A stretch of 64,000 nucleotides of DNA. Origin: Chitinophagaceae bacterium. GTDB lineage: Bacteria > Bacteroidota > Bacteroidia > Chitinophagales > Chitinophagaceae. Made by a program: the position numbers and the translations under genes. This document shows positions 1 to 9,944 of this stretch, one piece after another (position 1 is the stretch's first letter; each line of letters begins with the position of its first letter). The notes under the pieces are model-generated. The model was not told where the DNA came from. It made no database searches and worked only from the letters and a program-made list of their open reading frames with translations. Location of the stretch: assembly GCA_024508725.1 (NCBI GenBank), contig JANINS010000003.1:1-64000 (forward strand), written 5' to 3'.

Positions 1-3000
1 TTTGTGTTTGTGTAATAGCAGCGTTACCATTTGCATCAGTTACATTCCATGTAATGGTTGTTGTTCCTACAGCATATGGATCGCTTAAAGGACGTGCATC
101 ACTTCTTACGCCTACCGGTGAACCTACAACACAATTATCTGTTGCTGTTGCAGATACAACTACACTCGCATCACAACGACCTGAAGCTGCGTTTACATTT
201 TTATTGCCATTATGAGTAATTACCGGTACCTGGTTATCTGTTACGGTTACGGTGAAGCTGCAAGATGTAGTATTACCAGCTGCATCCGTTGCAACAAAAG
301 TATTTGTTGTTGTGCCCACAGGGAAAATAGAACCTGATGCTAATCCTGAGGTTTGAGTAATGTTAACTGAACCTCCACCTGCTGCCCATGTGAGCGCATT
401 AGCCATAATCTTAGCACCATGAGTTGAGCTTACCCAGAAATCTCCTACTACCGAACTTGAAGGTGGGAAGAAATTCAAACTTACTCGTCTGGCGTTTGCA
501 GGACCCACATTTTCTTTCGCCATTATGAACGGTTGTCCGTTATCATACAAAGCGATTGAATATGAACCCGGGGTCATCGATGAAGATGTAGAACGGTAAC
601 TACTGGTACCTCCGCTAAAGTTTGTTACACCTTGCATAATGGGATGACCAGGCACTAAAACGGAACCTAAAGTTCTGGTGCCATTGAACTGAGTTTGAGA
701 AGCTGGCAGTAACACCCTGTAAACAGCTGTATTATACGAACCCTGAATAGGAATCGAAGCATTGTCAAAAACAGCATCTACTACTCTTCCACCACCGTCT
801 ATGTAAGATGCAAGATTATTTCCCCAAATAGTAGCGTTAATTGGAGAGTAATTGGTATAAACAAAGACCACGTTGTACTGCTGTAACTGTGCCACGGTTG
901 GCGTGATGTTCCTGGTGTTGATTACATCTACGGTACTGAATTGACCGGTACCTGAAATTTTAGATTTCACATCCGCTAACCATTGATCATCATCGGCTCC
1001 TGCTATTAATACTTTTAATCCGGAATTATTTAGGCCACCACTGCAATTATCTGTTGCTGTTGGTAATTGATATGTAACCCTTGTTCCGCAAACATTTATA
1101 TCTGTATTTACAAAAACAGGTGCAGGACATGTTATTGAAGGAGCAGTAACATCTTTTGCCGTTAGTACCACCGTTTTAACATCTGTTAACCCAGCGGCAT
1201 CTTTTGCAGTTACTATTACATTGATCGTTGCGTTATGAGAAGTAGATACAACTGTTCCTGCAGGAGGATTTTGTGTGATTGTTATGGCTCCGCAATTATC
1301 TGTTGCAGTTCCTCTTACATCAGGAATAGTAACTGAACATCCTCCATCAACATTCACTGCTTGATTCGCTGCAGGTGTAAGCATTGGGGCTGTTACATCT
1401 TTAGCAGTAAGCACTACTGTTCTTACAGTAGTTAAACCATCTCCATCAGTAGCAGTTACTGTTACATTGATCGTGGCATTGTGAGAAGATGAGACAATTG
1501 TTCCTGCAGCAGGGCTTTGATGGATCGTAACTACTCCGCAATTATCTGTTGCAGTTCCACGAACATCAGGTATTATTACAGAACATGAACCATCAACATT
1601 GATAGTTTGATTACCTCCTGGTATTAAAACCGGAGGTTGGTTATCTGTTACTGTAACTGTTTGAATAGCTTGCAATGCTGCATTTCCATTCACATCTGTT
1701 ACACTCCATGAAATGGTTGTTACCCCTTTAGGATAAGGTGCATTCAGTGGTTGATTATCACTTCTTACTCCTACAGGTGATCCAACACTACAGTTGTCTG
1801 TTGCAGATGCAGATACTGTAACATTCACAGTACATGCTTCATTAGCTGTAGTTGCAGTTAAATTACCATTGGTTGAAATTACCGGTCTTTGAATATCGTT
1901 TACCGTTATTGTGAAACTACAAGTTGAAGAATTGCCTGATTCATCAGTAGCTCTGTATGTTACTGTAGTTGGCCCTACAGGGAATAATGAACCAGATGCA
2001 GGTCCTGCTATTCTTTCGATTACAATTTGTCCTGCTCCAAGCTTGGTTCCATCAACCCATTTCCATCCACCAAAATTCTGAGCAGCATTACCTGGTTCCA
2101 TGTATGACGGATCATTGTGGTCCTGGTATCCACCAACCCAGGTGTTGCCACCATAAGGTGCCAGGAACTGGCTTTCTTCCAAAGTATTGATCGAAGCAAG
2201 ATCTCCTCCTATTAACAACGCTTCATCTCTGGCTGCATTCCATGATCTTGTAAAATCAGAAATATAGTAAGTGTGACCACCTAGAGTTCCGATCAGTAAA
2301 TAATTATTAAAGACTGTATTTATTACTGAATTAAACTCGACAATAAACCTGTTATTTACCCACTCAGGAAGGTCGTTCCATGTTGCACTGTTATACAATT
2401 GAAGATAATCTTCTCCACCAGAGTTATTCGGTTCACCAGCATTAAAGAAATTAAATGCTGATCCACTACAATTATCTGTTGCAGTAGGAACAGGGTACGT
2501 TACAACAGCACCACATGAATTGGTATTATTGACGTAAGTAGCGTTTGAAGGACAAGAAATTACTGGTGCAATTACATCTCTTTTATCCACTGTCATAGAA
2601 CAGTTGTTCTGGTTGCCAGCCGCATCAGTTACAACAAACGATACAATCATTGCTCCTTTCTGGTTAACGATCGTACCAGGAGCAGGTGATTGCGTTATGG
2701 TAACAGAACAATTATCAGAAACAGATAACAAACTTCTATAGTCTGGTAACAACGCATTACATGTTGCATCAAGATTTAAACTCTGTGTTGGAGGACATGT
2801 AACAGATGGGGCCTGATTGTCTATAACTTTAACTATGGCTTGACAGGTTGAACTATTACCATATGAATCAGTAACGGTAAGTGTTACGTTATTGTCTCCA
2901 AGATCAGCACACGTAAAGTTCTTCTTACTTAAACTATAAGTAAGGGTGCAATTATCTGTCGATCCGTTATCAACTGCATTATCATTTATACTTACCTGTC

Positions 3001-4165
3001 CCGATGCATTCAATGCAACTGTTATGGTTTTACAAGCAGCAACAGGAGCAAAAGTATTTAATGCCAATGTTGTTGTTGCAGTAGTAGACGTATTATCCGT
3101 TTTTACAATGCTGATATCCAGATTTCTCGTTGCTTTTGTAGTTCCGCAGGTGTTTTGGTAAGTTACAGCCTGCGCAATACCTGTTATTACAGATGCGTTC
3201 ACATTATCGCCAAACACTCTTACGTTATCTATATACAAAGATGCACCTGCGGCTAATCCACAAGTAGCATCGAAGGTGCCTGAAACAAAAACAAATCTGT
3301 AAGAACCTGTAGTGGGAACACTTACACTTGCTGTAGCCCAATTCGTATTTCCGGTTGATGTTCCGGTAGCATTCAAAACTACAGTCGTAGCACCTGTATT
3401 CACATTCAATATATAACCAAAAACATCATAGGCATCATTACCAGCCAAAGCTCGCCAGTCGAAAGAAAGAACATCGCCTGCATTTGACTGAAAAGGTGAA
3501 CTGTAAACGTAAGGTCCATGTACTACATCACAACCGTTGAGCGTTGTCATTGTACTATATAAACGAAGCGATCTTGATCCATTAGTAGCTTGTGTAGTAC
3601 TAAGTTCATAAGCAAAAGTTGCTCCTGCACGAGGAGGATCATCATCACCCCCTGAAGTTGCAGGAAATGTAGGATCGTTGGGAGATGTAAAACCGGCAAT
3701 TGGAGTAACGCCTAAGTTAACAAAACTTGTTCCTACAGTCCATCCATCTAGCCCTGATTCAAATGATGAGTTGGAGAAGTTTGAAGTAAAGTTGATCTTG
3801 AGGTCTCTTCCATTCTGTCCATTCAATACTCCATCAATAGAACCTACAAGTGAACTCCCGGTTCCGTTTCCAAGGAAGACGCCTCCGTTAGATACTGAAA
3901 TAGCCCCGGCTGCATTAGGATTTGCATTGCTCCGAATACCTAACTGATCACCAATATTGGCACTGGAAATTTTAAATAACATGTAACCACCACCATAACC
4001 GCTTCCTCCCGAAACTGTCATCCCGGGCTGAAGATTCATAGCTGTGCTACCTTCTGTATAAGTTGCAGGAGTTAACCCGCTGATTGTTTGAGCTGTAATT
4101 GATGTTACTGCCAGCAAACAATTGACGGCGATCAATAACACCCAAAGGGTAAATTTATTTCTCAT
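1..4165 (-). CDS. Giant secreted HYR-repeat protein with nested lectin-like and amidotransferase-like domains (partial)
   Basis: Reading starts at the ATG at 4165 and stays open to the window edge (at least 1388 codons), so the C-terminus is missing; a type IX sorting domain would be expected there (inference). Residues 1-26 are a signal peptide ending ITAQ. About residues 135-315 look like a jelly-roll carbohydrate-binding module (NSSFESGLDGW to LYIDNVRV). From about 368 onward there are eight HYR-type immunoglobulin-like modules, most with the signature TATDNC and a VTD/AKD end. Two modules are interrupted right after ATDNCSG. Residues about 568-712 are a C-type lectin-like domain with its halves in swapped order (EPN at 578-580, WND at 596-598, then HTYYIS at 631-636). 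Residues about 1041-1265 are a ThuA/GATase-like alpha/beta domain (LIAGADDD to NALTWAAGGG). Both then resume with ASGS-FPVG. It is likely a cell-surface adhesin. The small exported protein at 4180-4680 lies 14 bp upstream and is probably co-transcribed. Confidence 0.85.
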   Translation of the reverse strand, partial: MRNKFTLWVLLIAVNCLLAVTSITAQTISGLTPATYTEGSTAMNLQPGMTVSGGSGYGGGYMLFKISSANIGDQLGIRSNANPNAAGAISVSNGGVFLGNGTGSSLVGSIDGVLNGQNGRDLKINFTSNFSNSSFESGLDGWTVGTSFVNLGVTPIAGFTSPNDPTFPATSGGDDDPPRAGATFAYELSTTQATNGSRSLRLYSTMTTLNGCDVVHGPYVYSSPFQSNAGDVLSFDWRALAGNDAYDVFGYILNVNTGATTVVLNATGTSTGNTNWATASVSVPTTGSYRFVFVSGTFDATCGLAAGASLYIDNVRVFGDNVNASVITGIAQAVTYQNTCGTTKATRNLDISIVKTDNTSTTATTTLALNTFAPVAACKTITVALNASGQVSINDNAVDNGSTDNCTLTYSLSKKNFTCADLGDNNVTLTVTDSYGNSSTCQAIVKVIDNQAPSVTCPPTQSLNLDATCNALLPDYRSLLSVSDNCSVTITQSPAPGTIVNQKGAMIVSFVVTDAAGNQNNCSMTVDKRDVIAPVISCPSNATYVNNTNSCGAVVTYPVPTATDNCSGSAFNFFNAGEPNNSGGEDYLQLYNSATWNDLPEWVNNRFIVEFNSVINTVFNNYLLIGTLGGHTYYISDFTRSWNAARDEALLIGGDLASINTLEESQFLAPYGGNTWVGGYQDHNDPSYMEPGNAAQNFGGWKWVDGTKLGAGQIVIERIAGPASGSLFPVGPTTVTYRATDESGNSSTCSFTITVNDIQRPVISTNGNLTATTANEACTVNVTVSASATDNCSVGSPVGVRSDNQPLNAPYPKGVTTISWSVTDVNGNAALQAIQTVTVTDNQPPVLIPGGNQTINVDGSCSVIIPDVRGTATDNCGVVTIHQSPAAGTIVSSSHNATINVTVTATDGDGLTTVRTVVLTAKDVTAPMLTPAANQAVNVDGGCSVTIPDVRGTATDNCGAITITQNPPAGTVVSTSHNATINVIVTAKDAAGLTDVKTVVLTAKDVTAPSITCPAPVFVNTDINVCGTRVTYQLPTATDNCSGGLNNSGLKVLIAGADDDQWLADVKSKISGTGQFSTVDVINTRNITPTVAQLQQYNVVFVYTNYSPINATIWGNNLASYIDGGGRVVDAVFDNASIPIQGSYNTAVYRVLLPASQTQFNGTRTLGSVLVPGHPIMQGVTNFSGGTSSYRSTSSSMTPGSYSIALYDNGQPFIMAKENVGPANARRVSLNFFPPSSSVVGDFWVSSTHGAKIMANALTWAAGGGSVNITQTSGLASGSIFPVGTTTNTFVATDAAGNTTSCSFTVTVTDNQVPVITHNGNKNVNAASGRCDASVVVSATATDNCVVGSPVGVRSDARPLSDPYAVGTTTITWNVTDANGNAAITQTQ

Positions 4166-4179
4166 AAACAGTTAGTTGA

Positions 4180-4680
4180 TTAGTTGGCAGATGTAATGGT
4201 AATGTTGGCAATATCAATTGAAGATATCCGGAGAACTGCTCCAGATTCTTTAAGGAAAATCGCAAGTTTATCTCTTCCTGTTGCACACGAATTCAAAACA
4301 CTACTATTTGCATTTAGCTCCAGACTGATCTTGGCATCATCAGGATTGGTATCGATAATGTTGTTGCCCTGGTATTCTTTGAACTCCCATGAGATCTTCA
4401 TCTTCTGACCTGAATTATTCTGCACCTTAAACAACAAATATTCAACTGGACCGCAACTCACATATTGATATGAGATACTTACGCCATTTGATTCCTTAAA
4501 TAAATGCCATACACTTTCTGAATCGTCTTTTTGAAGAGACTCAATGTTGATCTTGTCCTGAGCATACAAGCTACTGGCTAGCATTATACTCATCATAAAC
4601 AGAAACAGCCGGATAGCTGAATTCAATTTTCTGAAGAGATGAAGCCCAACTGTGTTCGACATTTCATTTTGGCGTGACAT
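4180..4680 (-). CDS. Small exported protein of unknown function
   Basis: 166 residues. I do not recognise the family. The N-terminus has a basic stretch and a hydrophobic helix ending SSLYAQ, a signal peptide cleaved near residue 40. The mature part (about 125 residues) has a beta-rich pattern with three cysteines and a polar C-terminus. Met7 is an alternative start, since the hydrophobic core only begins near residue 22. It lies 14 bp upstream of the HYR protein on the same strand, so the two probably form one transcript. It could be an accessory or chaperone for the large surface protein; that is inference from position only. Confidence 0.7.
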   Translation of the reverse strand: MSRQNEMSNTVGLHLFRKLNSAIRLFLFMMSIMLASSLYAQDKINIESLQKDDSESVWHLFKESNGVSISYQYVSCGPVEYLLFKVQNNSGQKMKISWEFKEYQGNNIIDTNPDDAKISLELNANSSVLNSCATGRDKLAIFLKESGAVLRISSIDIANITITSAN

Positions 4681-4996
4681 GTTAGTTTGGTTTGGATAAA
4701 TAATAATTATACCGTCACTACATGCTTTAAGAGCATGAGTGTACTTGCTTAGATAATAAAATGTTTTACGGTAGGTTAACGGTAAACTCGGGCACGAACT
4801 TCTTGAAGATTCAGTTTTCGATTGTCAATTTCACAGACAAGAAGTAATCAAAAAACACACAGGGGTAATTCTTAGGATAAGCGAATGCGATGCAAAGAAA
4901 AGGATTCAATTGAGTTTTGCAAATCTTTTTTAAAATTAGATTATACTAATACCTTTTTATGGTGATAAAATATTAATGCATCACATCATTTTAAAT
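4681..4996. other. Intergenic stretch without a recognisable gene
   Basis: Lies between the terminator of the beta-glucan operon and the small exported protein. The only structure I see is a perfect 6-bp inverted repeat CATGCT/AGCATG with a 5-nt spacer at 4721-4737, about 40 bp upstream of the start at 4680. It could be an operator or part of the leader. I found no clear TAnnTTTG promoter box. Confidence 0.4.
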
Positions 4997-5030
4997 AAAA
5001 AAAGAAAAAGCAGGTGAAATCACCTGCTTC
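4997..5030 (-). terminator. Rho-independent terminator of the beta-glucan operon
   Basis: On the minus strand a hairpin AAGCAGGTGA/TCACCTGCTT with a very short loop is followed by a T-rich run (TTTTTCTTTTTTT). It sits about 40 bp after the GH3 stop codon and closes the operon. Confidence 0.85.
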
Positions 5031-5066
5031 GTAAACCTCAATCGAAACCTATGGGAAATTGTAACG

Positions 5067-7232
5067 CTACATTTTGATCGATGAACTTAGCCGAATATCT
5101 TTTGATGAACTTCCCACCATAATAATATAGTTACCTCCATCGGTAACCCATTTATTCATCGCATCATTATAATATTGAAAGGCATCCTCATTTAATTGAA
5201 TAGTAATAGTTCTTTGTTCTCCAGCCTGCAAGAAAACTTTATTAAATCCTTTCAGCTCTTTCAAAGGACGTGGTAATGCTGAACCGGGTTGTGAAACATA
5301 TAACTGAACAACTTCAGCTCCTGCCTGCTTACCGGTATTCTTTAATGTGAGTGTAACGGTTGCTTTTTTACCATTCATTTTAACCTTCAGATCGCTATAA
5401 CTGAATGTGGTGTACGATAAGCCATGACCAAATGCGAATTGCGGCTCTACTTTATATGTATCATAATAACGATAACCCACATATATATCATCGTAATAGT
5501 TTAATAACAGACTATGAGCAGTATCACCTGGATATTCTCCCAAAGCATGTGAGCCATGATCTTCCAGCTTTTTAGGAAAAGTCATTGGGAGTTTACCAGA
5601 AGGGTTCACCTCGCCAAAAAGGATTTTTGCCAGTGCATTTCCACCTTCCATTCCTGCATACCAGCTTTGCAGCACAGCAGGTGTTTGATCGATCCATTGT
5701 GTCATATCAATTGCACCACCACCCATCAGAACAATAACAGTTTTAGAATTTGCTTTTACTATTGCTTTGATCAATTCATCCTGGCCAAAAGGCATTTGCA
5801 TGTTTGGCTTGTCAATATCTTCTGCATCATAAGCATTATCTGACCACACACTATAATTATAACCATGTGTCCATCCACCAACAAAAATTACTGCATCAGC
5901 TTTTGCAGCAGCCTGTGTAGCCTCAGTAATAAGATCAGCGTTGGCTGTAGCACCTCTTGTAATATCATATCCTTTTGCGTAAATAATATTAACCTGTGTG
6001 CCTAGCAAATTATGCAAGCCCTGCAAAGGTGTTACTTCATAAAACGCTTTTACCTGTGAGCTGCCACCACCCATTGATTGTTTTCTTTCTGCATTGTAAC
6101 CGATAACAGCAATGGTCTTTACTGCAGTTTTGTTCAATGGAAGAATATTACTTTGATTCTTTAACAGAACAATACCTTCTTCTGCGATTTTTGCTGCAGT
6201 TTGCTGGTGAGATTTGGTGTTATATTCTCCTTTCTTTCTTCCACCATCCAGCATTTTGGTTTTGCTCATCACATACAATATCCTTCTCACCTTCTCATCC
6301 AATAAATACTCTGGAAACTTCCCTGATTTTACCAGAGAGATAACGGTATCACCCATCCAGAATTTACCATAGTTAGGATTAGGCAACATATGGAGATCGG
6401 TTCCCATTTCAAGATCCATTCCGTTCCATAAAGCCTGCATGGTGTTGTGAACAGCATCCCAATCGCTCATTACAATTCCTTTAAAGTTCCACTCATTTCT
6501 AAGAATGTGTGTTAACAGGTAATGATTCTGAGAAGCCCATTGTCCTCTGAACTTATTATACGAACCCATGATCGTATTAGCTCCAGCTTCCTGTATTGCA
6601 GCTTTAAATCCGGGAAGATAAATTTCCCGAAGTGCTCTTTCACTCATGTTCACATCAATCGTAAACCGTTTGCTTTCCTGGTTATTACCAGCATAATGTT
6701 TAACACATGCTGATATTCCCTGGTCTTGAATTCCTTTTATGTTTCCCACAACCATTCTCGAAACGAGATAAGGATCTTCGCTCAGGTACTCGAAGTTTCT
6801 TCCGTTGAGTGGGGACCTGATAATGTTGATGCCAGGACCAAGTATCACATCTTTACCACGATAATTAGCTTCGCTTCCCAATACTGAACCAAAGGCGTAA
6901 CCCAGTTGAGGATTCCATGTTGCTGCAAGACAAACACCAACAGGCAAATAAGTTCCTGAATCAAGTTTATCACCATCTAGTTGCCAGTCTCTTCCATGTT
7001 CAGGACGAACACCATGCGGACCATCGGAAGTAGTGAGTTCAGGAATATTCAAACGTTTTACACCACCCGAAGTAAAAGAGGATGAAGCATGGATCATGTT
7101 CACTTTTTCTTCTACTGTCATTTTTTTGATGAGTGCATTAATCTTTGCAAGTGTATCCTGTTTTTGTGCAAACGATGTATTACACAGCATCGCTGCTACT
7201 ATAAACACGAACAGTGCAGTTATCTTTTTCAT
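5067..7232 (-). CDS. bglX: Glycoside hydrolase family 3 beta-glucosidase
   Basis: 721 residues, normal length for periplasmic BglX-type enzymes. Signal peptide of about 22 residues ending TSFAQ. The N-terminal (beta/alpha)8 domain carries the family motifs KHYAGNNQE (178-186) and IVMSDWDAV, with the catalytic nucleophile Asp257. The alpha/beta sandwich domain follows (VIGYNAERKQSMGGGSSQV region), then a C-terminal fibronectin III-like domain starting near the AFGHGLSYTTF motif. It hydrolyses short beta-linked glucooligosaccharides to glucose in the periplasm. It is the last gene of the operon, 6 bp after the GH5 gene, consistent with completing the degradation of glucan fragments imported by the SusC protein. 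The exact linkage preference cannot be read from the sequence. Confidence 0.93.
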   Translation of the reverse strand: MKKITALFVFIVAAMLCNTSFAQKQDTLAKINALIKKMTVEEKVNMIHASSSFTSGGVKRLNIPELTTSDGPHGVRPEHGRDWQLDGDKLDSGTYLPVGVCLAATWNPQLGYAFGSVLGSEANYRGKDVILGPGINIIRSPLNGRNFEYLSEDPYLVSRMVVGNIKGIQDQGISACVKHYAGNNQESKRFTIDVNMSERALREIYLPGFKAAIQEAGANTIMGSYNKFRGQWASQNHYLLTHILRNEWNFKGIVMSDWDAVHNTMQALWNGMDLEMGTDLHMLPNPNYGKFWMGDTVISLVKSGKFPEYLLDEKVRRILYVMSKTKMLDGGRKKGEYNTKSHQQTAAKIAEEGIVLLKNQSNILPLNKTAVKTIAVIGYNAERKQSMGGGSSQVKAFYEVTPLQGLHNLLGTQVNIIYAKGYDITRGATANADLITEATQAAAKADAVIFVGGWTHGYNYSVWSDNAYDAEDIDKPNMQMPFGQDELIKAIVKANSKTVIVLMGGGAIDMTQWIDQTPAVLQSWYAGMEGGNALAKILFGEVNPSGKLPMTFPKKLEDHGSHALGEYPGDTAHSLLLNYYDDIYVGYRYYDTYKVEPQFAFGHGLSYTTFSYSDLKVKMNGKKATVTLTLKNTGKQAGAEVVQLYVSQPGSALPRPLKELKGFNKVFLQAGEQRTITIQLNEDAFQYYNDAMNKWVTDGGNYIIMVGSSSKDIRLSSSIKM

Positions 7233-7238
7233 AAGCTA

Positions 7239-8984
7239 TTATTGAGAATATCCTGTGGAAGTTTGTGTCTTTAAAAGAATGAAGTTGAGATTCATTCCAC
7301 CTTTAATAATTTTCAATTTGATCTGATTAATCCCTTTATTCAATTTGAGTGTTGAAGTAATTGAAGTACTCCATTTTTCTGATGCAGGCAGTTCAACAGT
7401 AACAACCTGGTTAGCCAATATCCATTCAATTTTCCCGGTTGATGCTGCAGTATATCGCAACTGGAGATCATAGCTTCCCTCATTAGAAGAAAACAAAGAA
7501 TATTGCATCCATTCTCCATCTTCTGTCCAGCTAACCTGGTATCCATTAGACAAAGAATCATTGCAGGATTTAATATCAACTCCATCATTGCGATAACTCC
7601 ATCCTTTGTTCCATTCAGTTCTTTTACCGGTAGATACCCAGTAATTACCAGAATCTTTATCGTAATAAGCAGTGTTTAATTTACCAAGATCATAATCTGT
7701 AGCGTAGATCACTGTTGATTCTCCAAGCAAATTTGATTTGTACGGTACTGTTGTTGAAGCATGTACCTGCTTATGCATTGCATAGATAACATCGTACTTA
7801 ATAATGTTATTTGAAATATTTACATCAGCAGCCAGTTGCATCAATGCTTCTACAGTTTCCTCTTTCGAAGGCTTATCTCCTTTAGCTTTCCAATAATCGA
7901 TCATCTTCTGATAGCCTGGATTTGTCTTTACCTGCAAAGGATTATTGATCCCGATCTTTTTCAATGGCCACCAGGCCCAGCCAATTTTATTTCTTTCTAA
8001 TAACTGAATGGCATCCGTAAACCATGAATTAGAATTCTCTCCCGATTCACCCATCCAAATTGGCACATTGTATTTTTCACGATAATCAATAAAGTTTTGG
8101 ATAGAGTTTTGTTCGGTACTATTCCAGTATTTATGAAAACTCATTGCGAGGTTATCATCCCACAAAGGGAAAAAACCTTTATAGTTATTACCCCAACAAT
8201 TTCCTTCAATTATGATCAGGTGCTTTTTGTCGATCTCACGAATAGCTGTTGTGATCCTCTTGAACAATTCTACAAGTGGTGCATTCAGTTCTTCTGCACA
8301 ACCATTTTTATCTGCTGAATTTTGGAAACCCCAGTTCGGTTCGTTGATGAGATCGTAAGCACCAATCCATTCTTCATCTTTATATCGATGAGCAAGCTGT
8401 TGCCACAATGCAATTGTTTTTTGCTGATCGGCTTCGCTTTGCCATAATGAAGGATAGCTTGTATCTCTATCCGCTATTGCGTTATCATTTCCCTGGCCAC
8501 CAGGAGCTGCATGCAGATCAAGAATGAGATACATTCTATTTGCTTTACACCAGCTTAATAAACTATCAGTAAGCGTAAATCCTTTAGAGAGCCATGTATT
8601 ATTTGCTTTTACCGGTTCCTGTTGAACGGGTAAAGTGAAAAGATTATAATGCATTGGCAGACGAACAGAATTAAATCCCCAGGCGGCAAGAGAATCAATA
8701 TCTGCTTTAGTACAATGATTCTTTAGCCATGCCTCGTAGAACTTCTCTGTGTTTTCATCGCCTGCCAGTTCTTTTATTTTCGATTTGATGTTATGTTGTG
8801 CTATTGCAACTCCTGAGAGTTGCAGCATATAAGGTTCCTGCAGCATCCAGCCACCTAAACCAATTCCTCGAAGGATCACTTCTCTTCCATTCTTATCAAC
8901 AATAAACTTTCCTTTTGCTTGTAATCCCTGTGCTGTAGCAACAATGGGAAGCAGCAGAAAGCTTAACCATACCAGTCTTTTCAT
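7239..8984 (-). CDS. Glycoside hydrolase family 5 enzyme with C-terminal CBM6-like module
   Basis: 581 residues from the ATG at 8984; 14 further in-frame codons upstream do not look like a signal peptide, while MKRLVWLSFLLLPIVATAQ does. The GH5 barrel covers about residues 20-380: RGIGLGGW near 39-46, acid/base Glu215 in LINEPNW and nucleophile Glu313 in WMGESGE. The GLGGW opening recalls exo-beta-1,3-glucanases (GH5_9-like), but the subfamily assignment is inference. Residues about 455-575 (YDLGKLNTAYYD, GVDIKSC, GYQVSWTEDGEWMQYSL) match a CBM6-type beta-sandwich that binds glycan chains. It lies between the GH16 and GH3 genes of the glucan operon and should cleave beta-glucan in the periplasm or at the surface. 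Confidence 0.88.
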   Translation of the reverse strand: MKRLVWLSFLLLPIVATAQGLQAKGKFIVDKNGREVILRGIGLGGWMLQEPYMLQLSGVAIAQHNIKSKIKELAGDENTEKFYEAWLKNHCTKADIDSLAAWGFNSVRLPMHYNLFTLPVQQEPVKANNTWLSKGFTLTDSLLSWCKANRMYLILDLHAAPGGQGNDNAIADRDTSYPSLWQSEADQQKTIALWQQLAHRYKDEEWIGAYDLINEPNWGFQNSADKNGCAEELNAPLVELFKRITTAIREIDKKHLIIIEGNCWGNNYKGFFPLWDDNLAMSFHKYWNSTEQNSIQNFIDYREKYNVPIWMGESGENSNSWFTDAIQLLERNKIGWAWWPLKKIGINNPLQVKTNPGYQKMIDYWKAKGDKPSKEETVEALMQLAADVNISNNIIKYDVIYAMHKQVHASTTVPYKSNLLGESTVIYATDYDLGKLNTAYYDKDSGNYWVSTGKRTEWNKGWSYRNDGVDIKSCNDSLSNGYQVSWTEDGEWMQYSLFSSNEGSYDLQLRYTAASTGKIEWILANQVVTVELPASEKWSTSITSTLKLNKGINQIKLKIIKGGMNLNFILLKTQTSTGYSQ

Positions 8985-9080
8985 GATGAATGTTTGAAGA
9001 TAAAAGGTGTAGCACTGGCTGGACAACCAGTGCCGTCACCATTTTATTGATTGCTTGCTATTATACAATGCAGAGAAAAC

Positions 9081-9941
9081 CTATTCGATCATTTTATAAA
9101 CCCTTACATAGTCAACCAGCATTGATTGAGGGAAAACACTATCATCAACACCTTGTGCTCCTCCCCAATTTCCACCAATGGCGAGGTTAAGCAAGAGATG
9201 GAATCGTTTATCGAACGGCCATCCTGCGTAACCTTTTCCTTCATTTACAAAAGTGAACATGAGTTGATCATCGATATAACCACGAACGGCATACGGCGTC
9301 CAGTCAACACGATACTTATGAAAATCTGTTGTTGCTGTAGAAACTGTTTGGCTTGCTCCCTTTTGTGTGCCGATGCTGTGATTGTATGCTTCTGTATGAA
9401 CAGTAACATGTACTTTGTTCAGATCGTAACCTACGTGTTCCATAATATCGATCTCGCCAGACTTTGGCCAATTGCCATAAGCCCAGTCTGTAGGTAACAT
9501 CCATATAGCCGGCCATGTTCCTCTTCCTGCAGGCAGTTTTGCTCTTGCTTCTATTCTTCCATACAGAAAATCGCCTTTGTTTTTTGATACCAATCTTGCT
9601 GAAGAATAATTCATGGAACCACTCGATTCTTTTTTAGCAGTGATCACCAGGTTACCACCCTCTACTTTTGCGTTGTCTAATACGTTTGTGTAGTTCTGAA
9701 GTTCATTGTTACCCCAGCCACCACCACCAAGATCATATCCCCATTTAGCATTGTTTGGCAATCCGTTCACATCAAATTCATCACTCCACATGGGAGTTGT
9801 TTCGAATTGCCAGTTCTTATCAACCGGTGGCTGAGCAGTATACACTCCTCCACCACCAGTTGATTTTTTTGAACATGACGATGCGATCAGCACGATCATG
9901 TATAACAATATATTGGTCATCTTCATAGTACTTTGATTCAT
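9081..9941 (-). CDS. Family 16 beta-glucanase (laminarinase-like) lipoprotein
   Basis: 286 residues. The N-terminus ends in a lipobox IASSC (Cys23), followed by SKKSTGGGG, a flexible tether of the kind that places glycanases on the outer membrane in Bacteroidota. The GH16 jelly-roll covers about 45-285. The catalytic signature GEIDIMEH gives nucleophile Glu163, Asp165 and acid/base Glu168, with the extra Met typical of endo-beta-1,3(4)-glucanases and laminarinases. Flanking motifs are WPAIWMLP and FHLLLNLAIGGNWGG. The start lies 3 bp from the stop of the preceding lipoprotein gene; Met6 is an alternative. It probably makes the first endo-cleavage of beta-glucan at the cell surface, feeding SusC/SusD. 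Confidence 0.93.
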   Translation of the reverse strand: MNQSTMKMTNILLYMIVLIASSCSKKSTGGGGVYTAQPPVDKNWQFETTPMWSDEFDVNGLPNNAKWGYDLGGGGWGNNELQNYTNVLDNAKVEGGNLVITAKKESSGSMNYSSARLVSKNKGDFLYGRIEARAKLPAGRGTWPAIWMLPTDWAYGNWPKSGEIDIMEHVGYDLNKVHVTVHTEAYNHSIGTQKGASQTVSTATTDFHKYRVDWTPYAVRGYIDDQLMFTFVNEGKGYAGWPFDKRFHLLLNLAIGGNWGGAQGVDDSVFPQSMLVDYVRVYKMIE

Positions 9942-9944
9942 CGA

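Noticed and set aside
100-3000. CRISPR-like recurrence of words such as ACAATTATCTGTTGC along the plus strand
   Set aside because: These are the antisense of the repeated TATDNC codons in the HYR modules of one open reading frame; spacing is irregular and there is no spacer/repeat structure.
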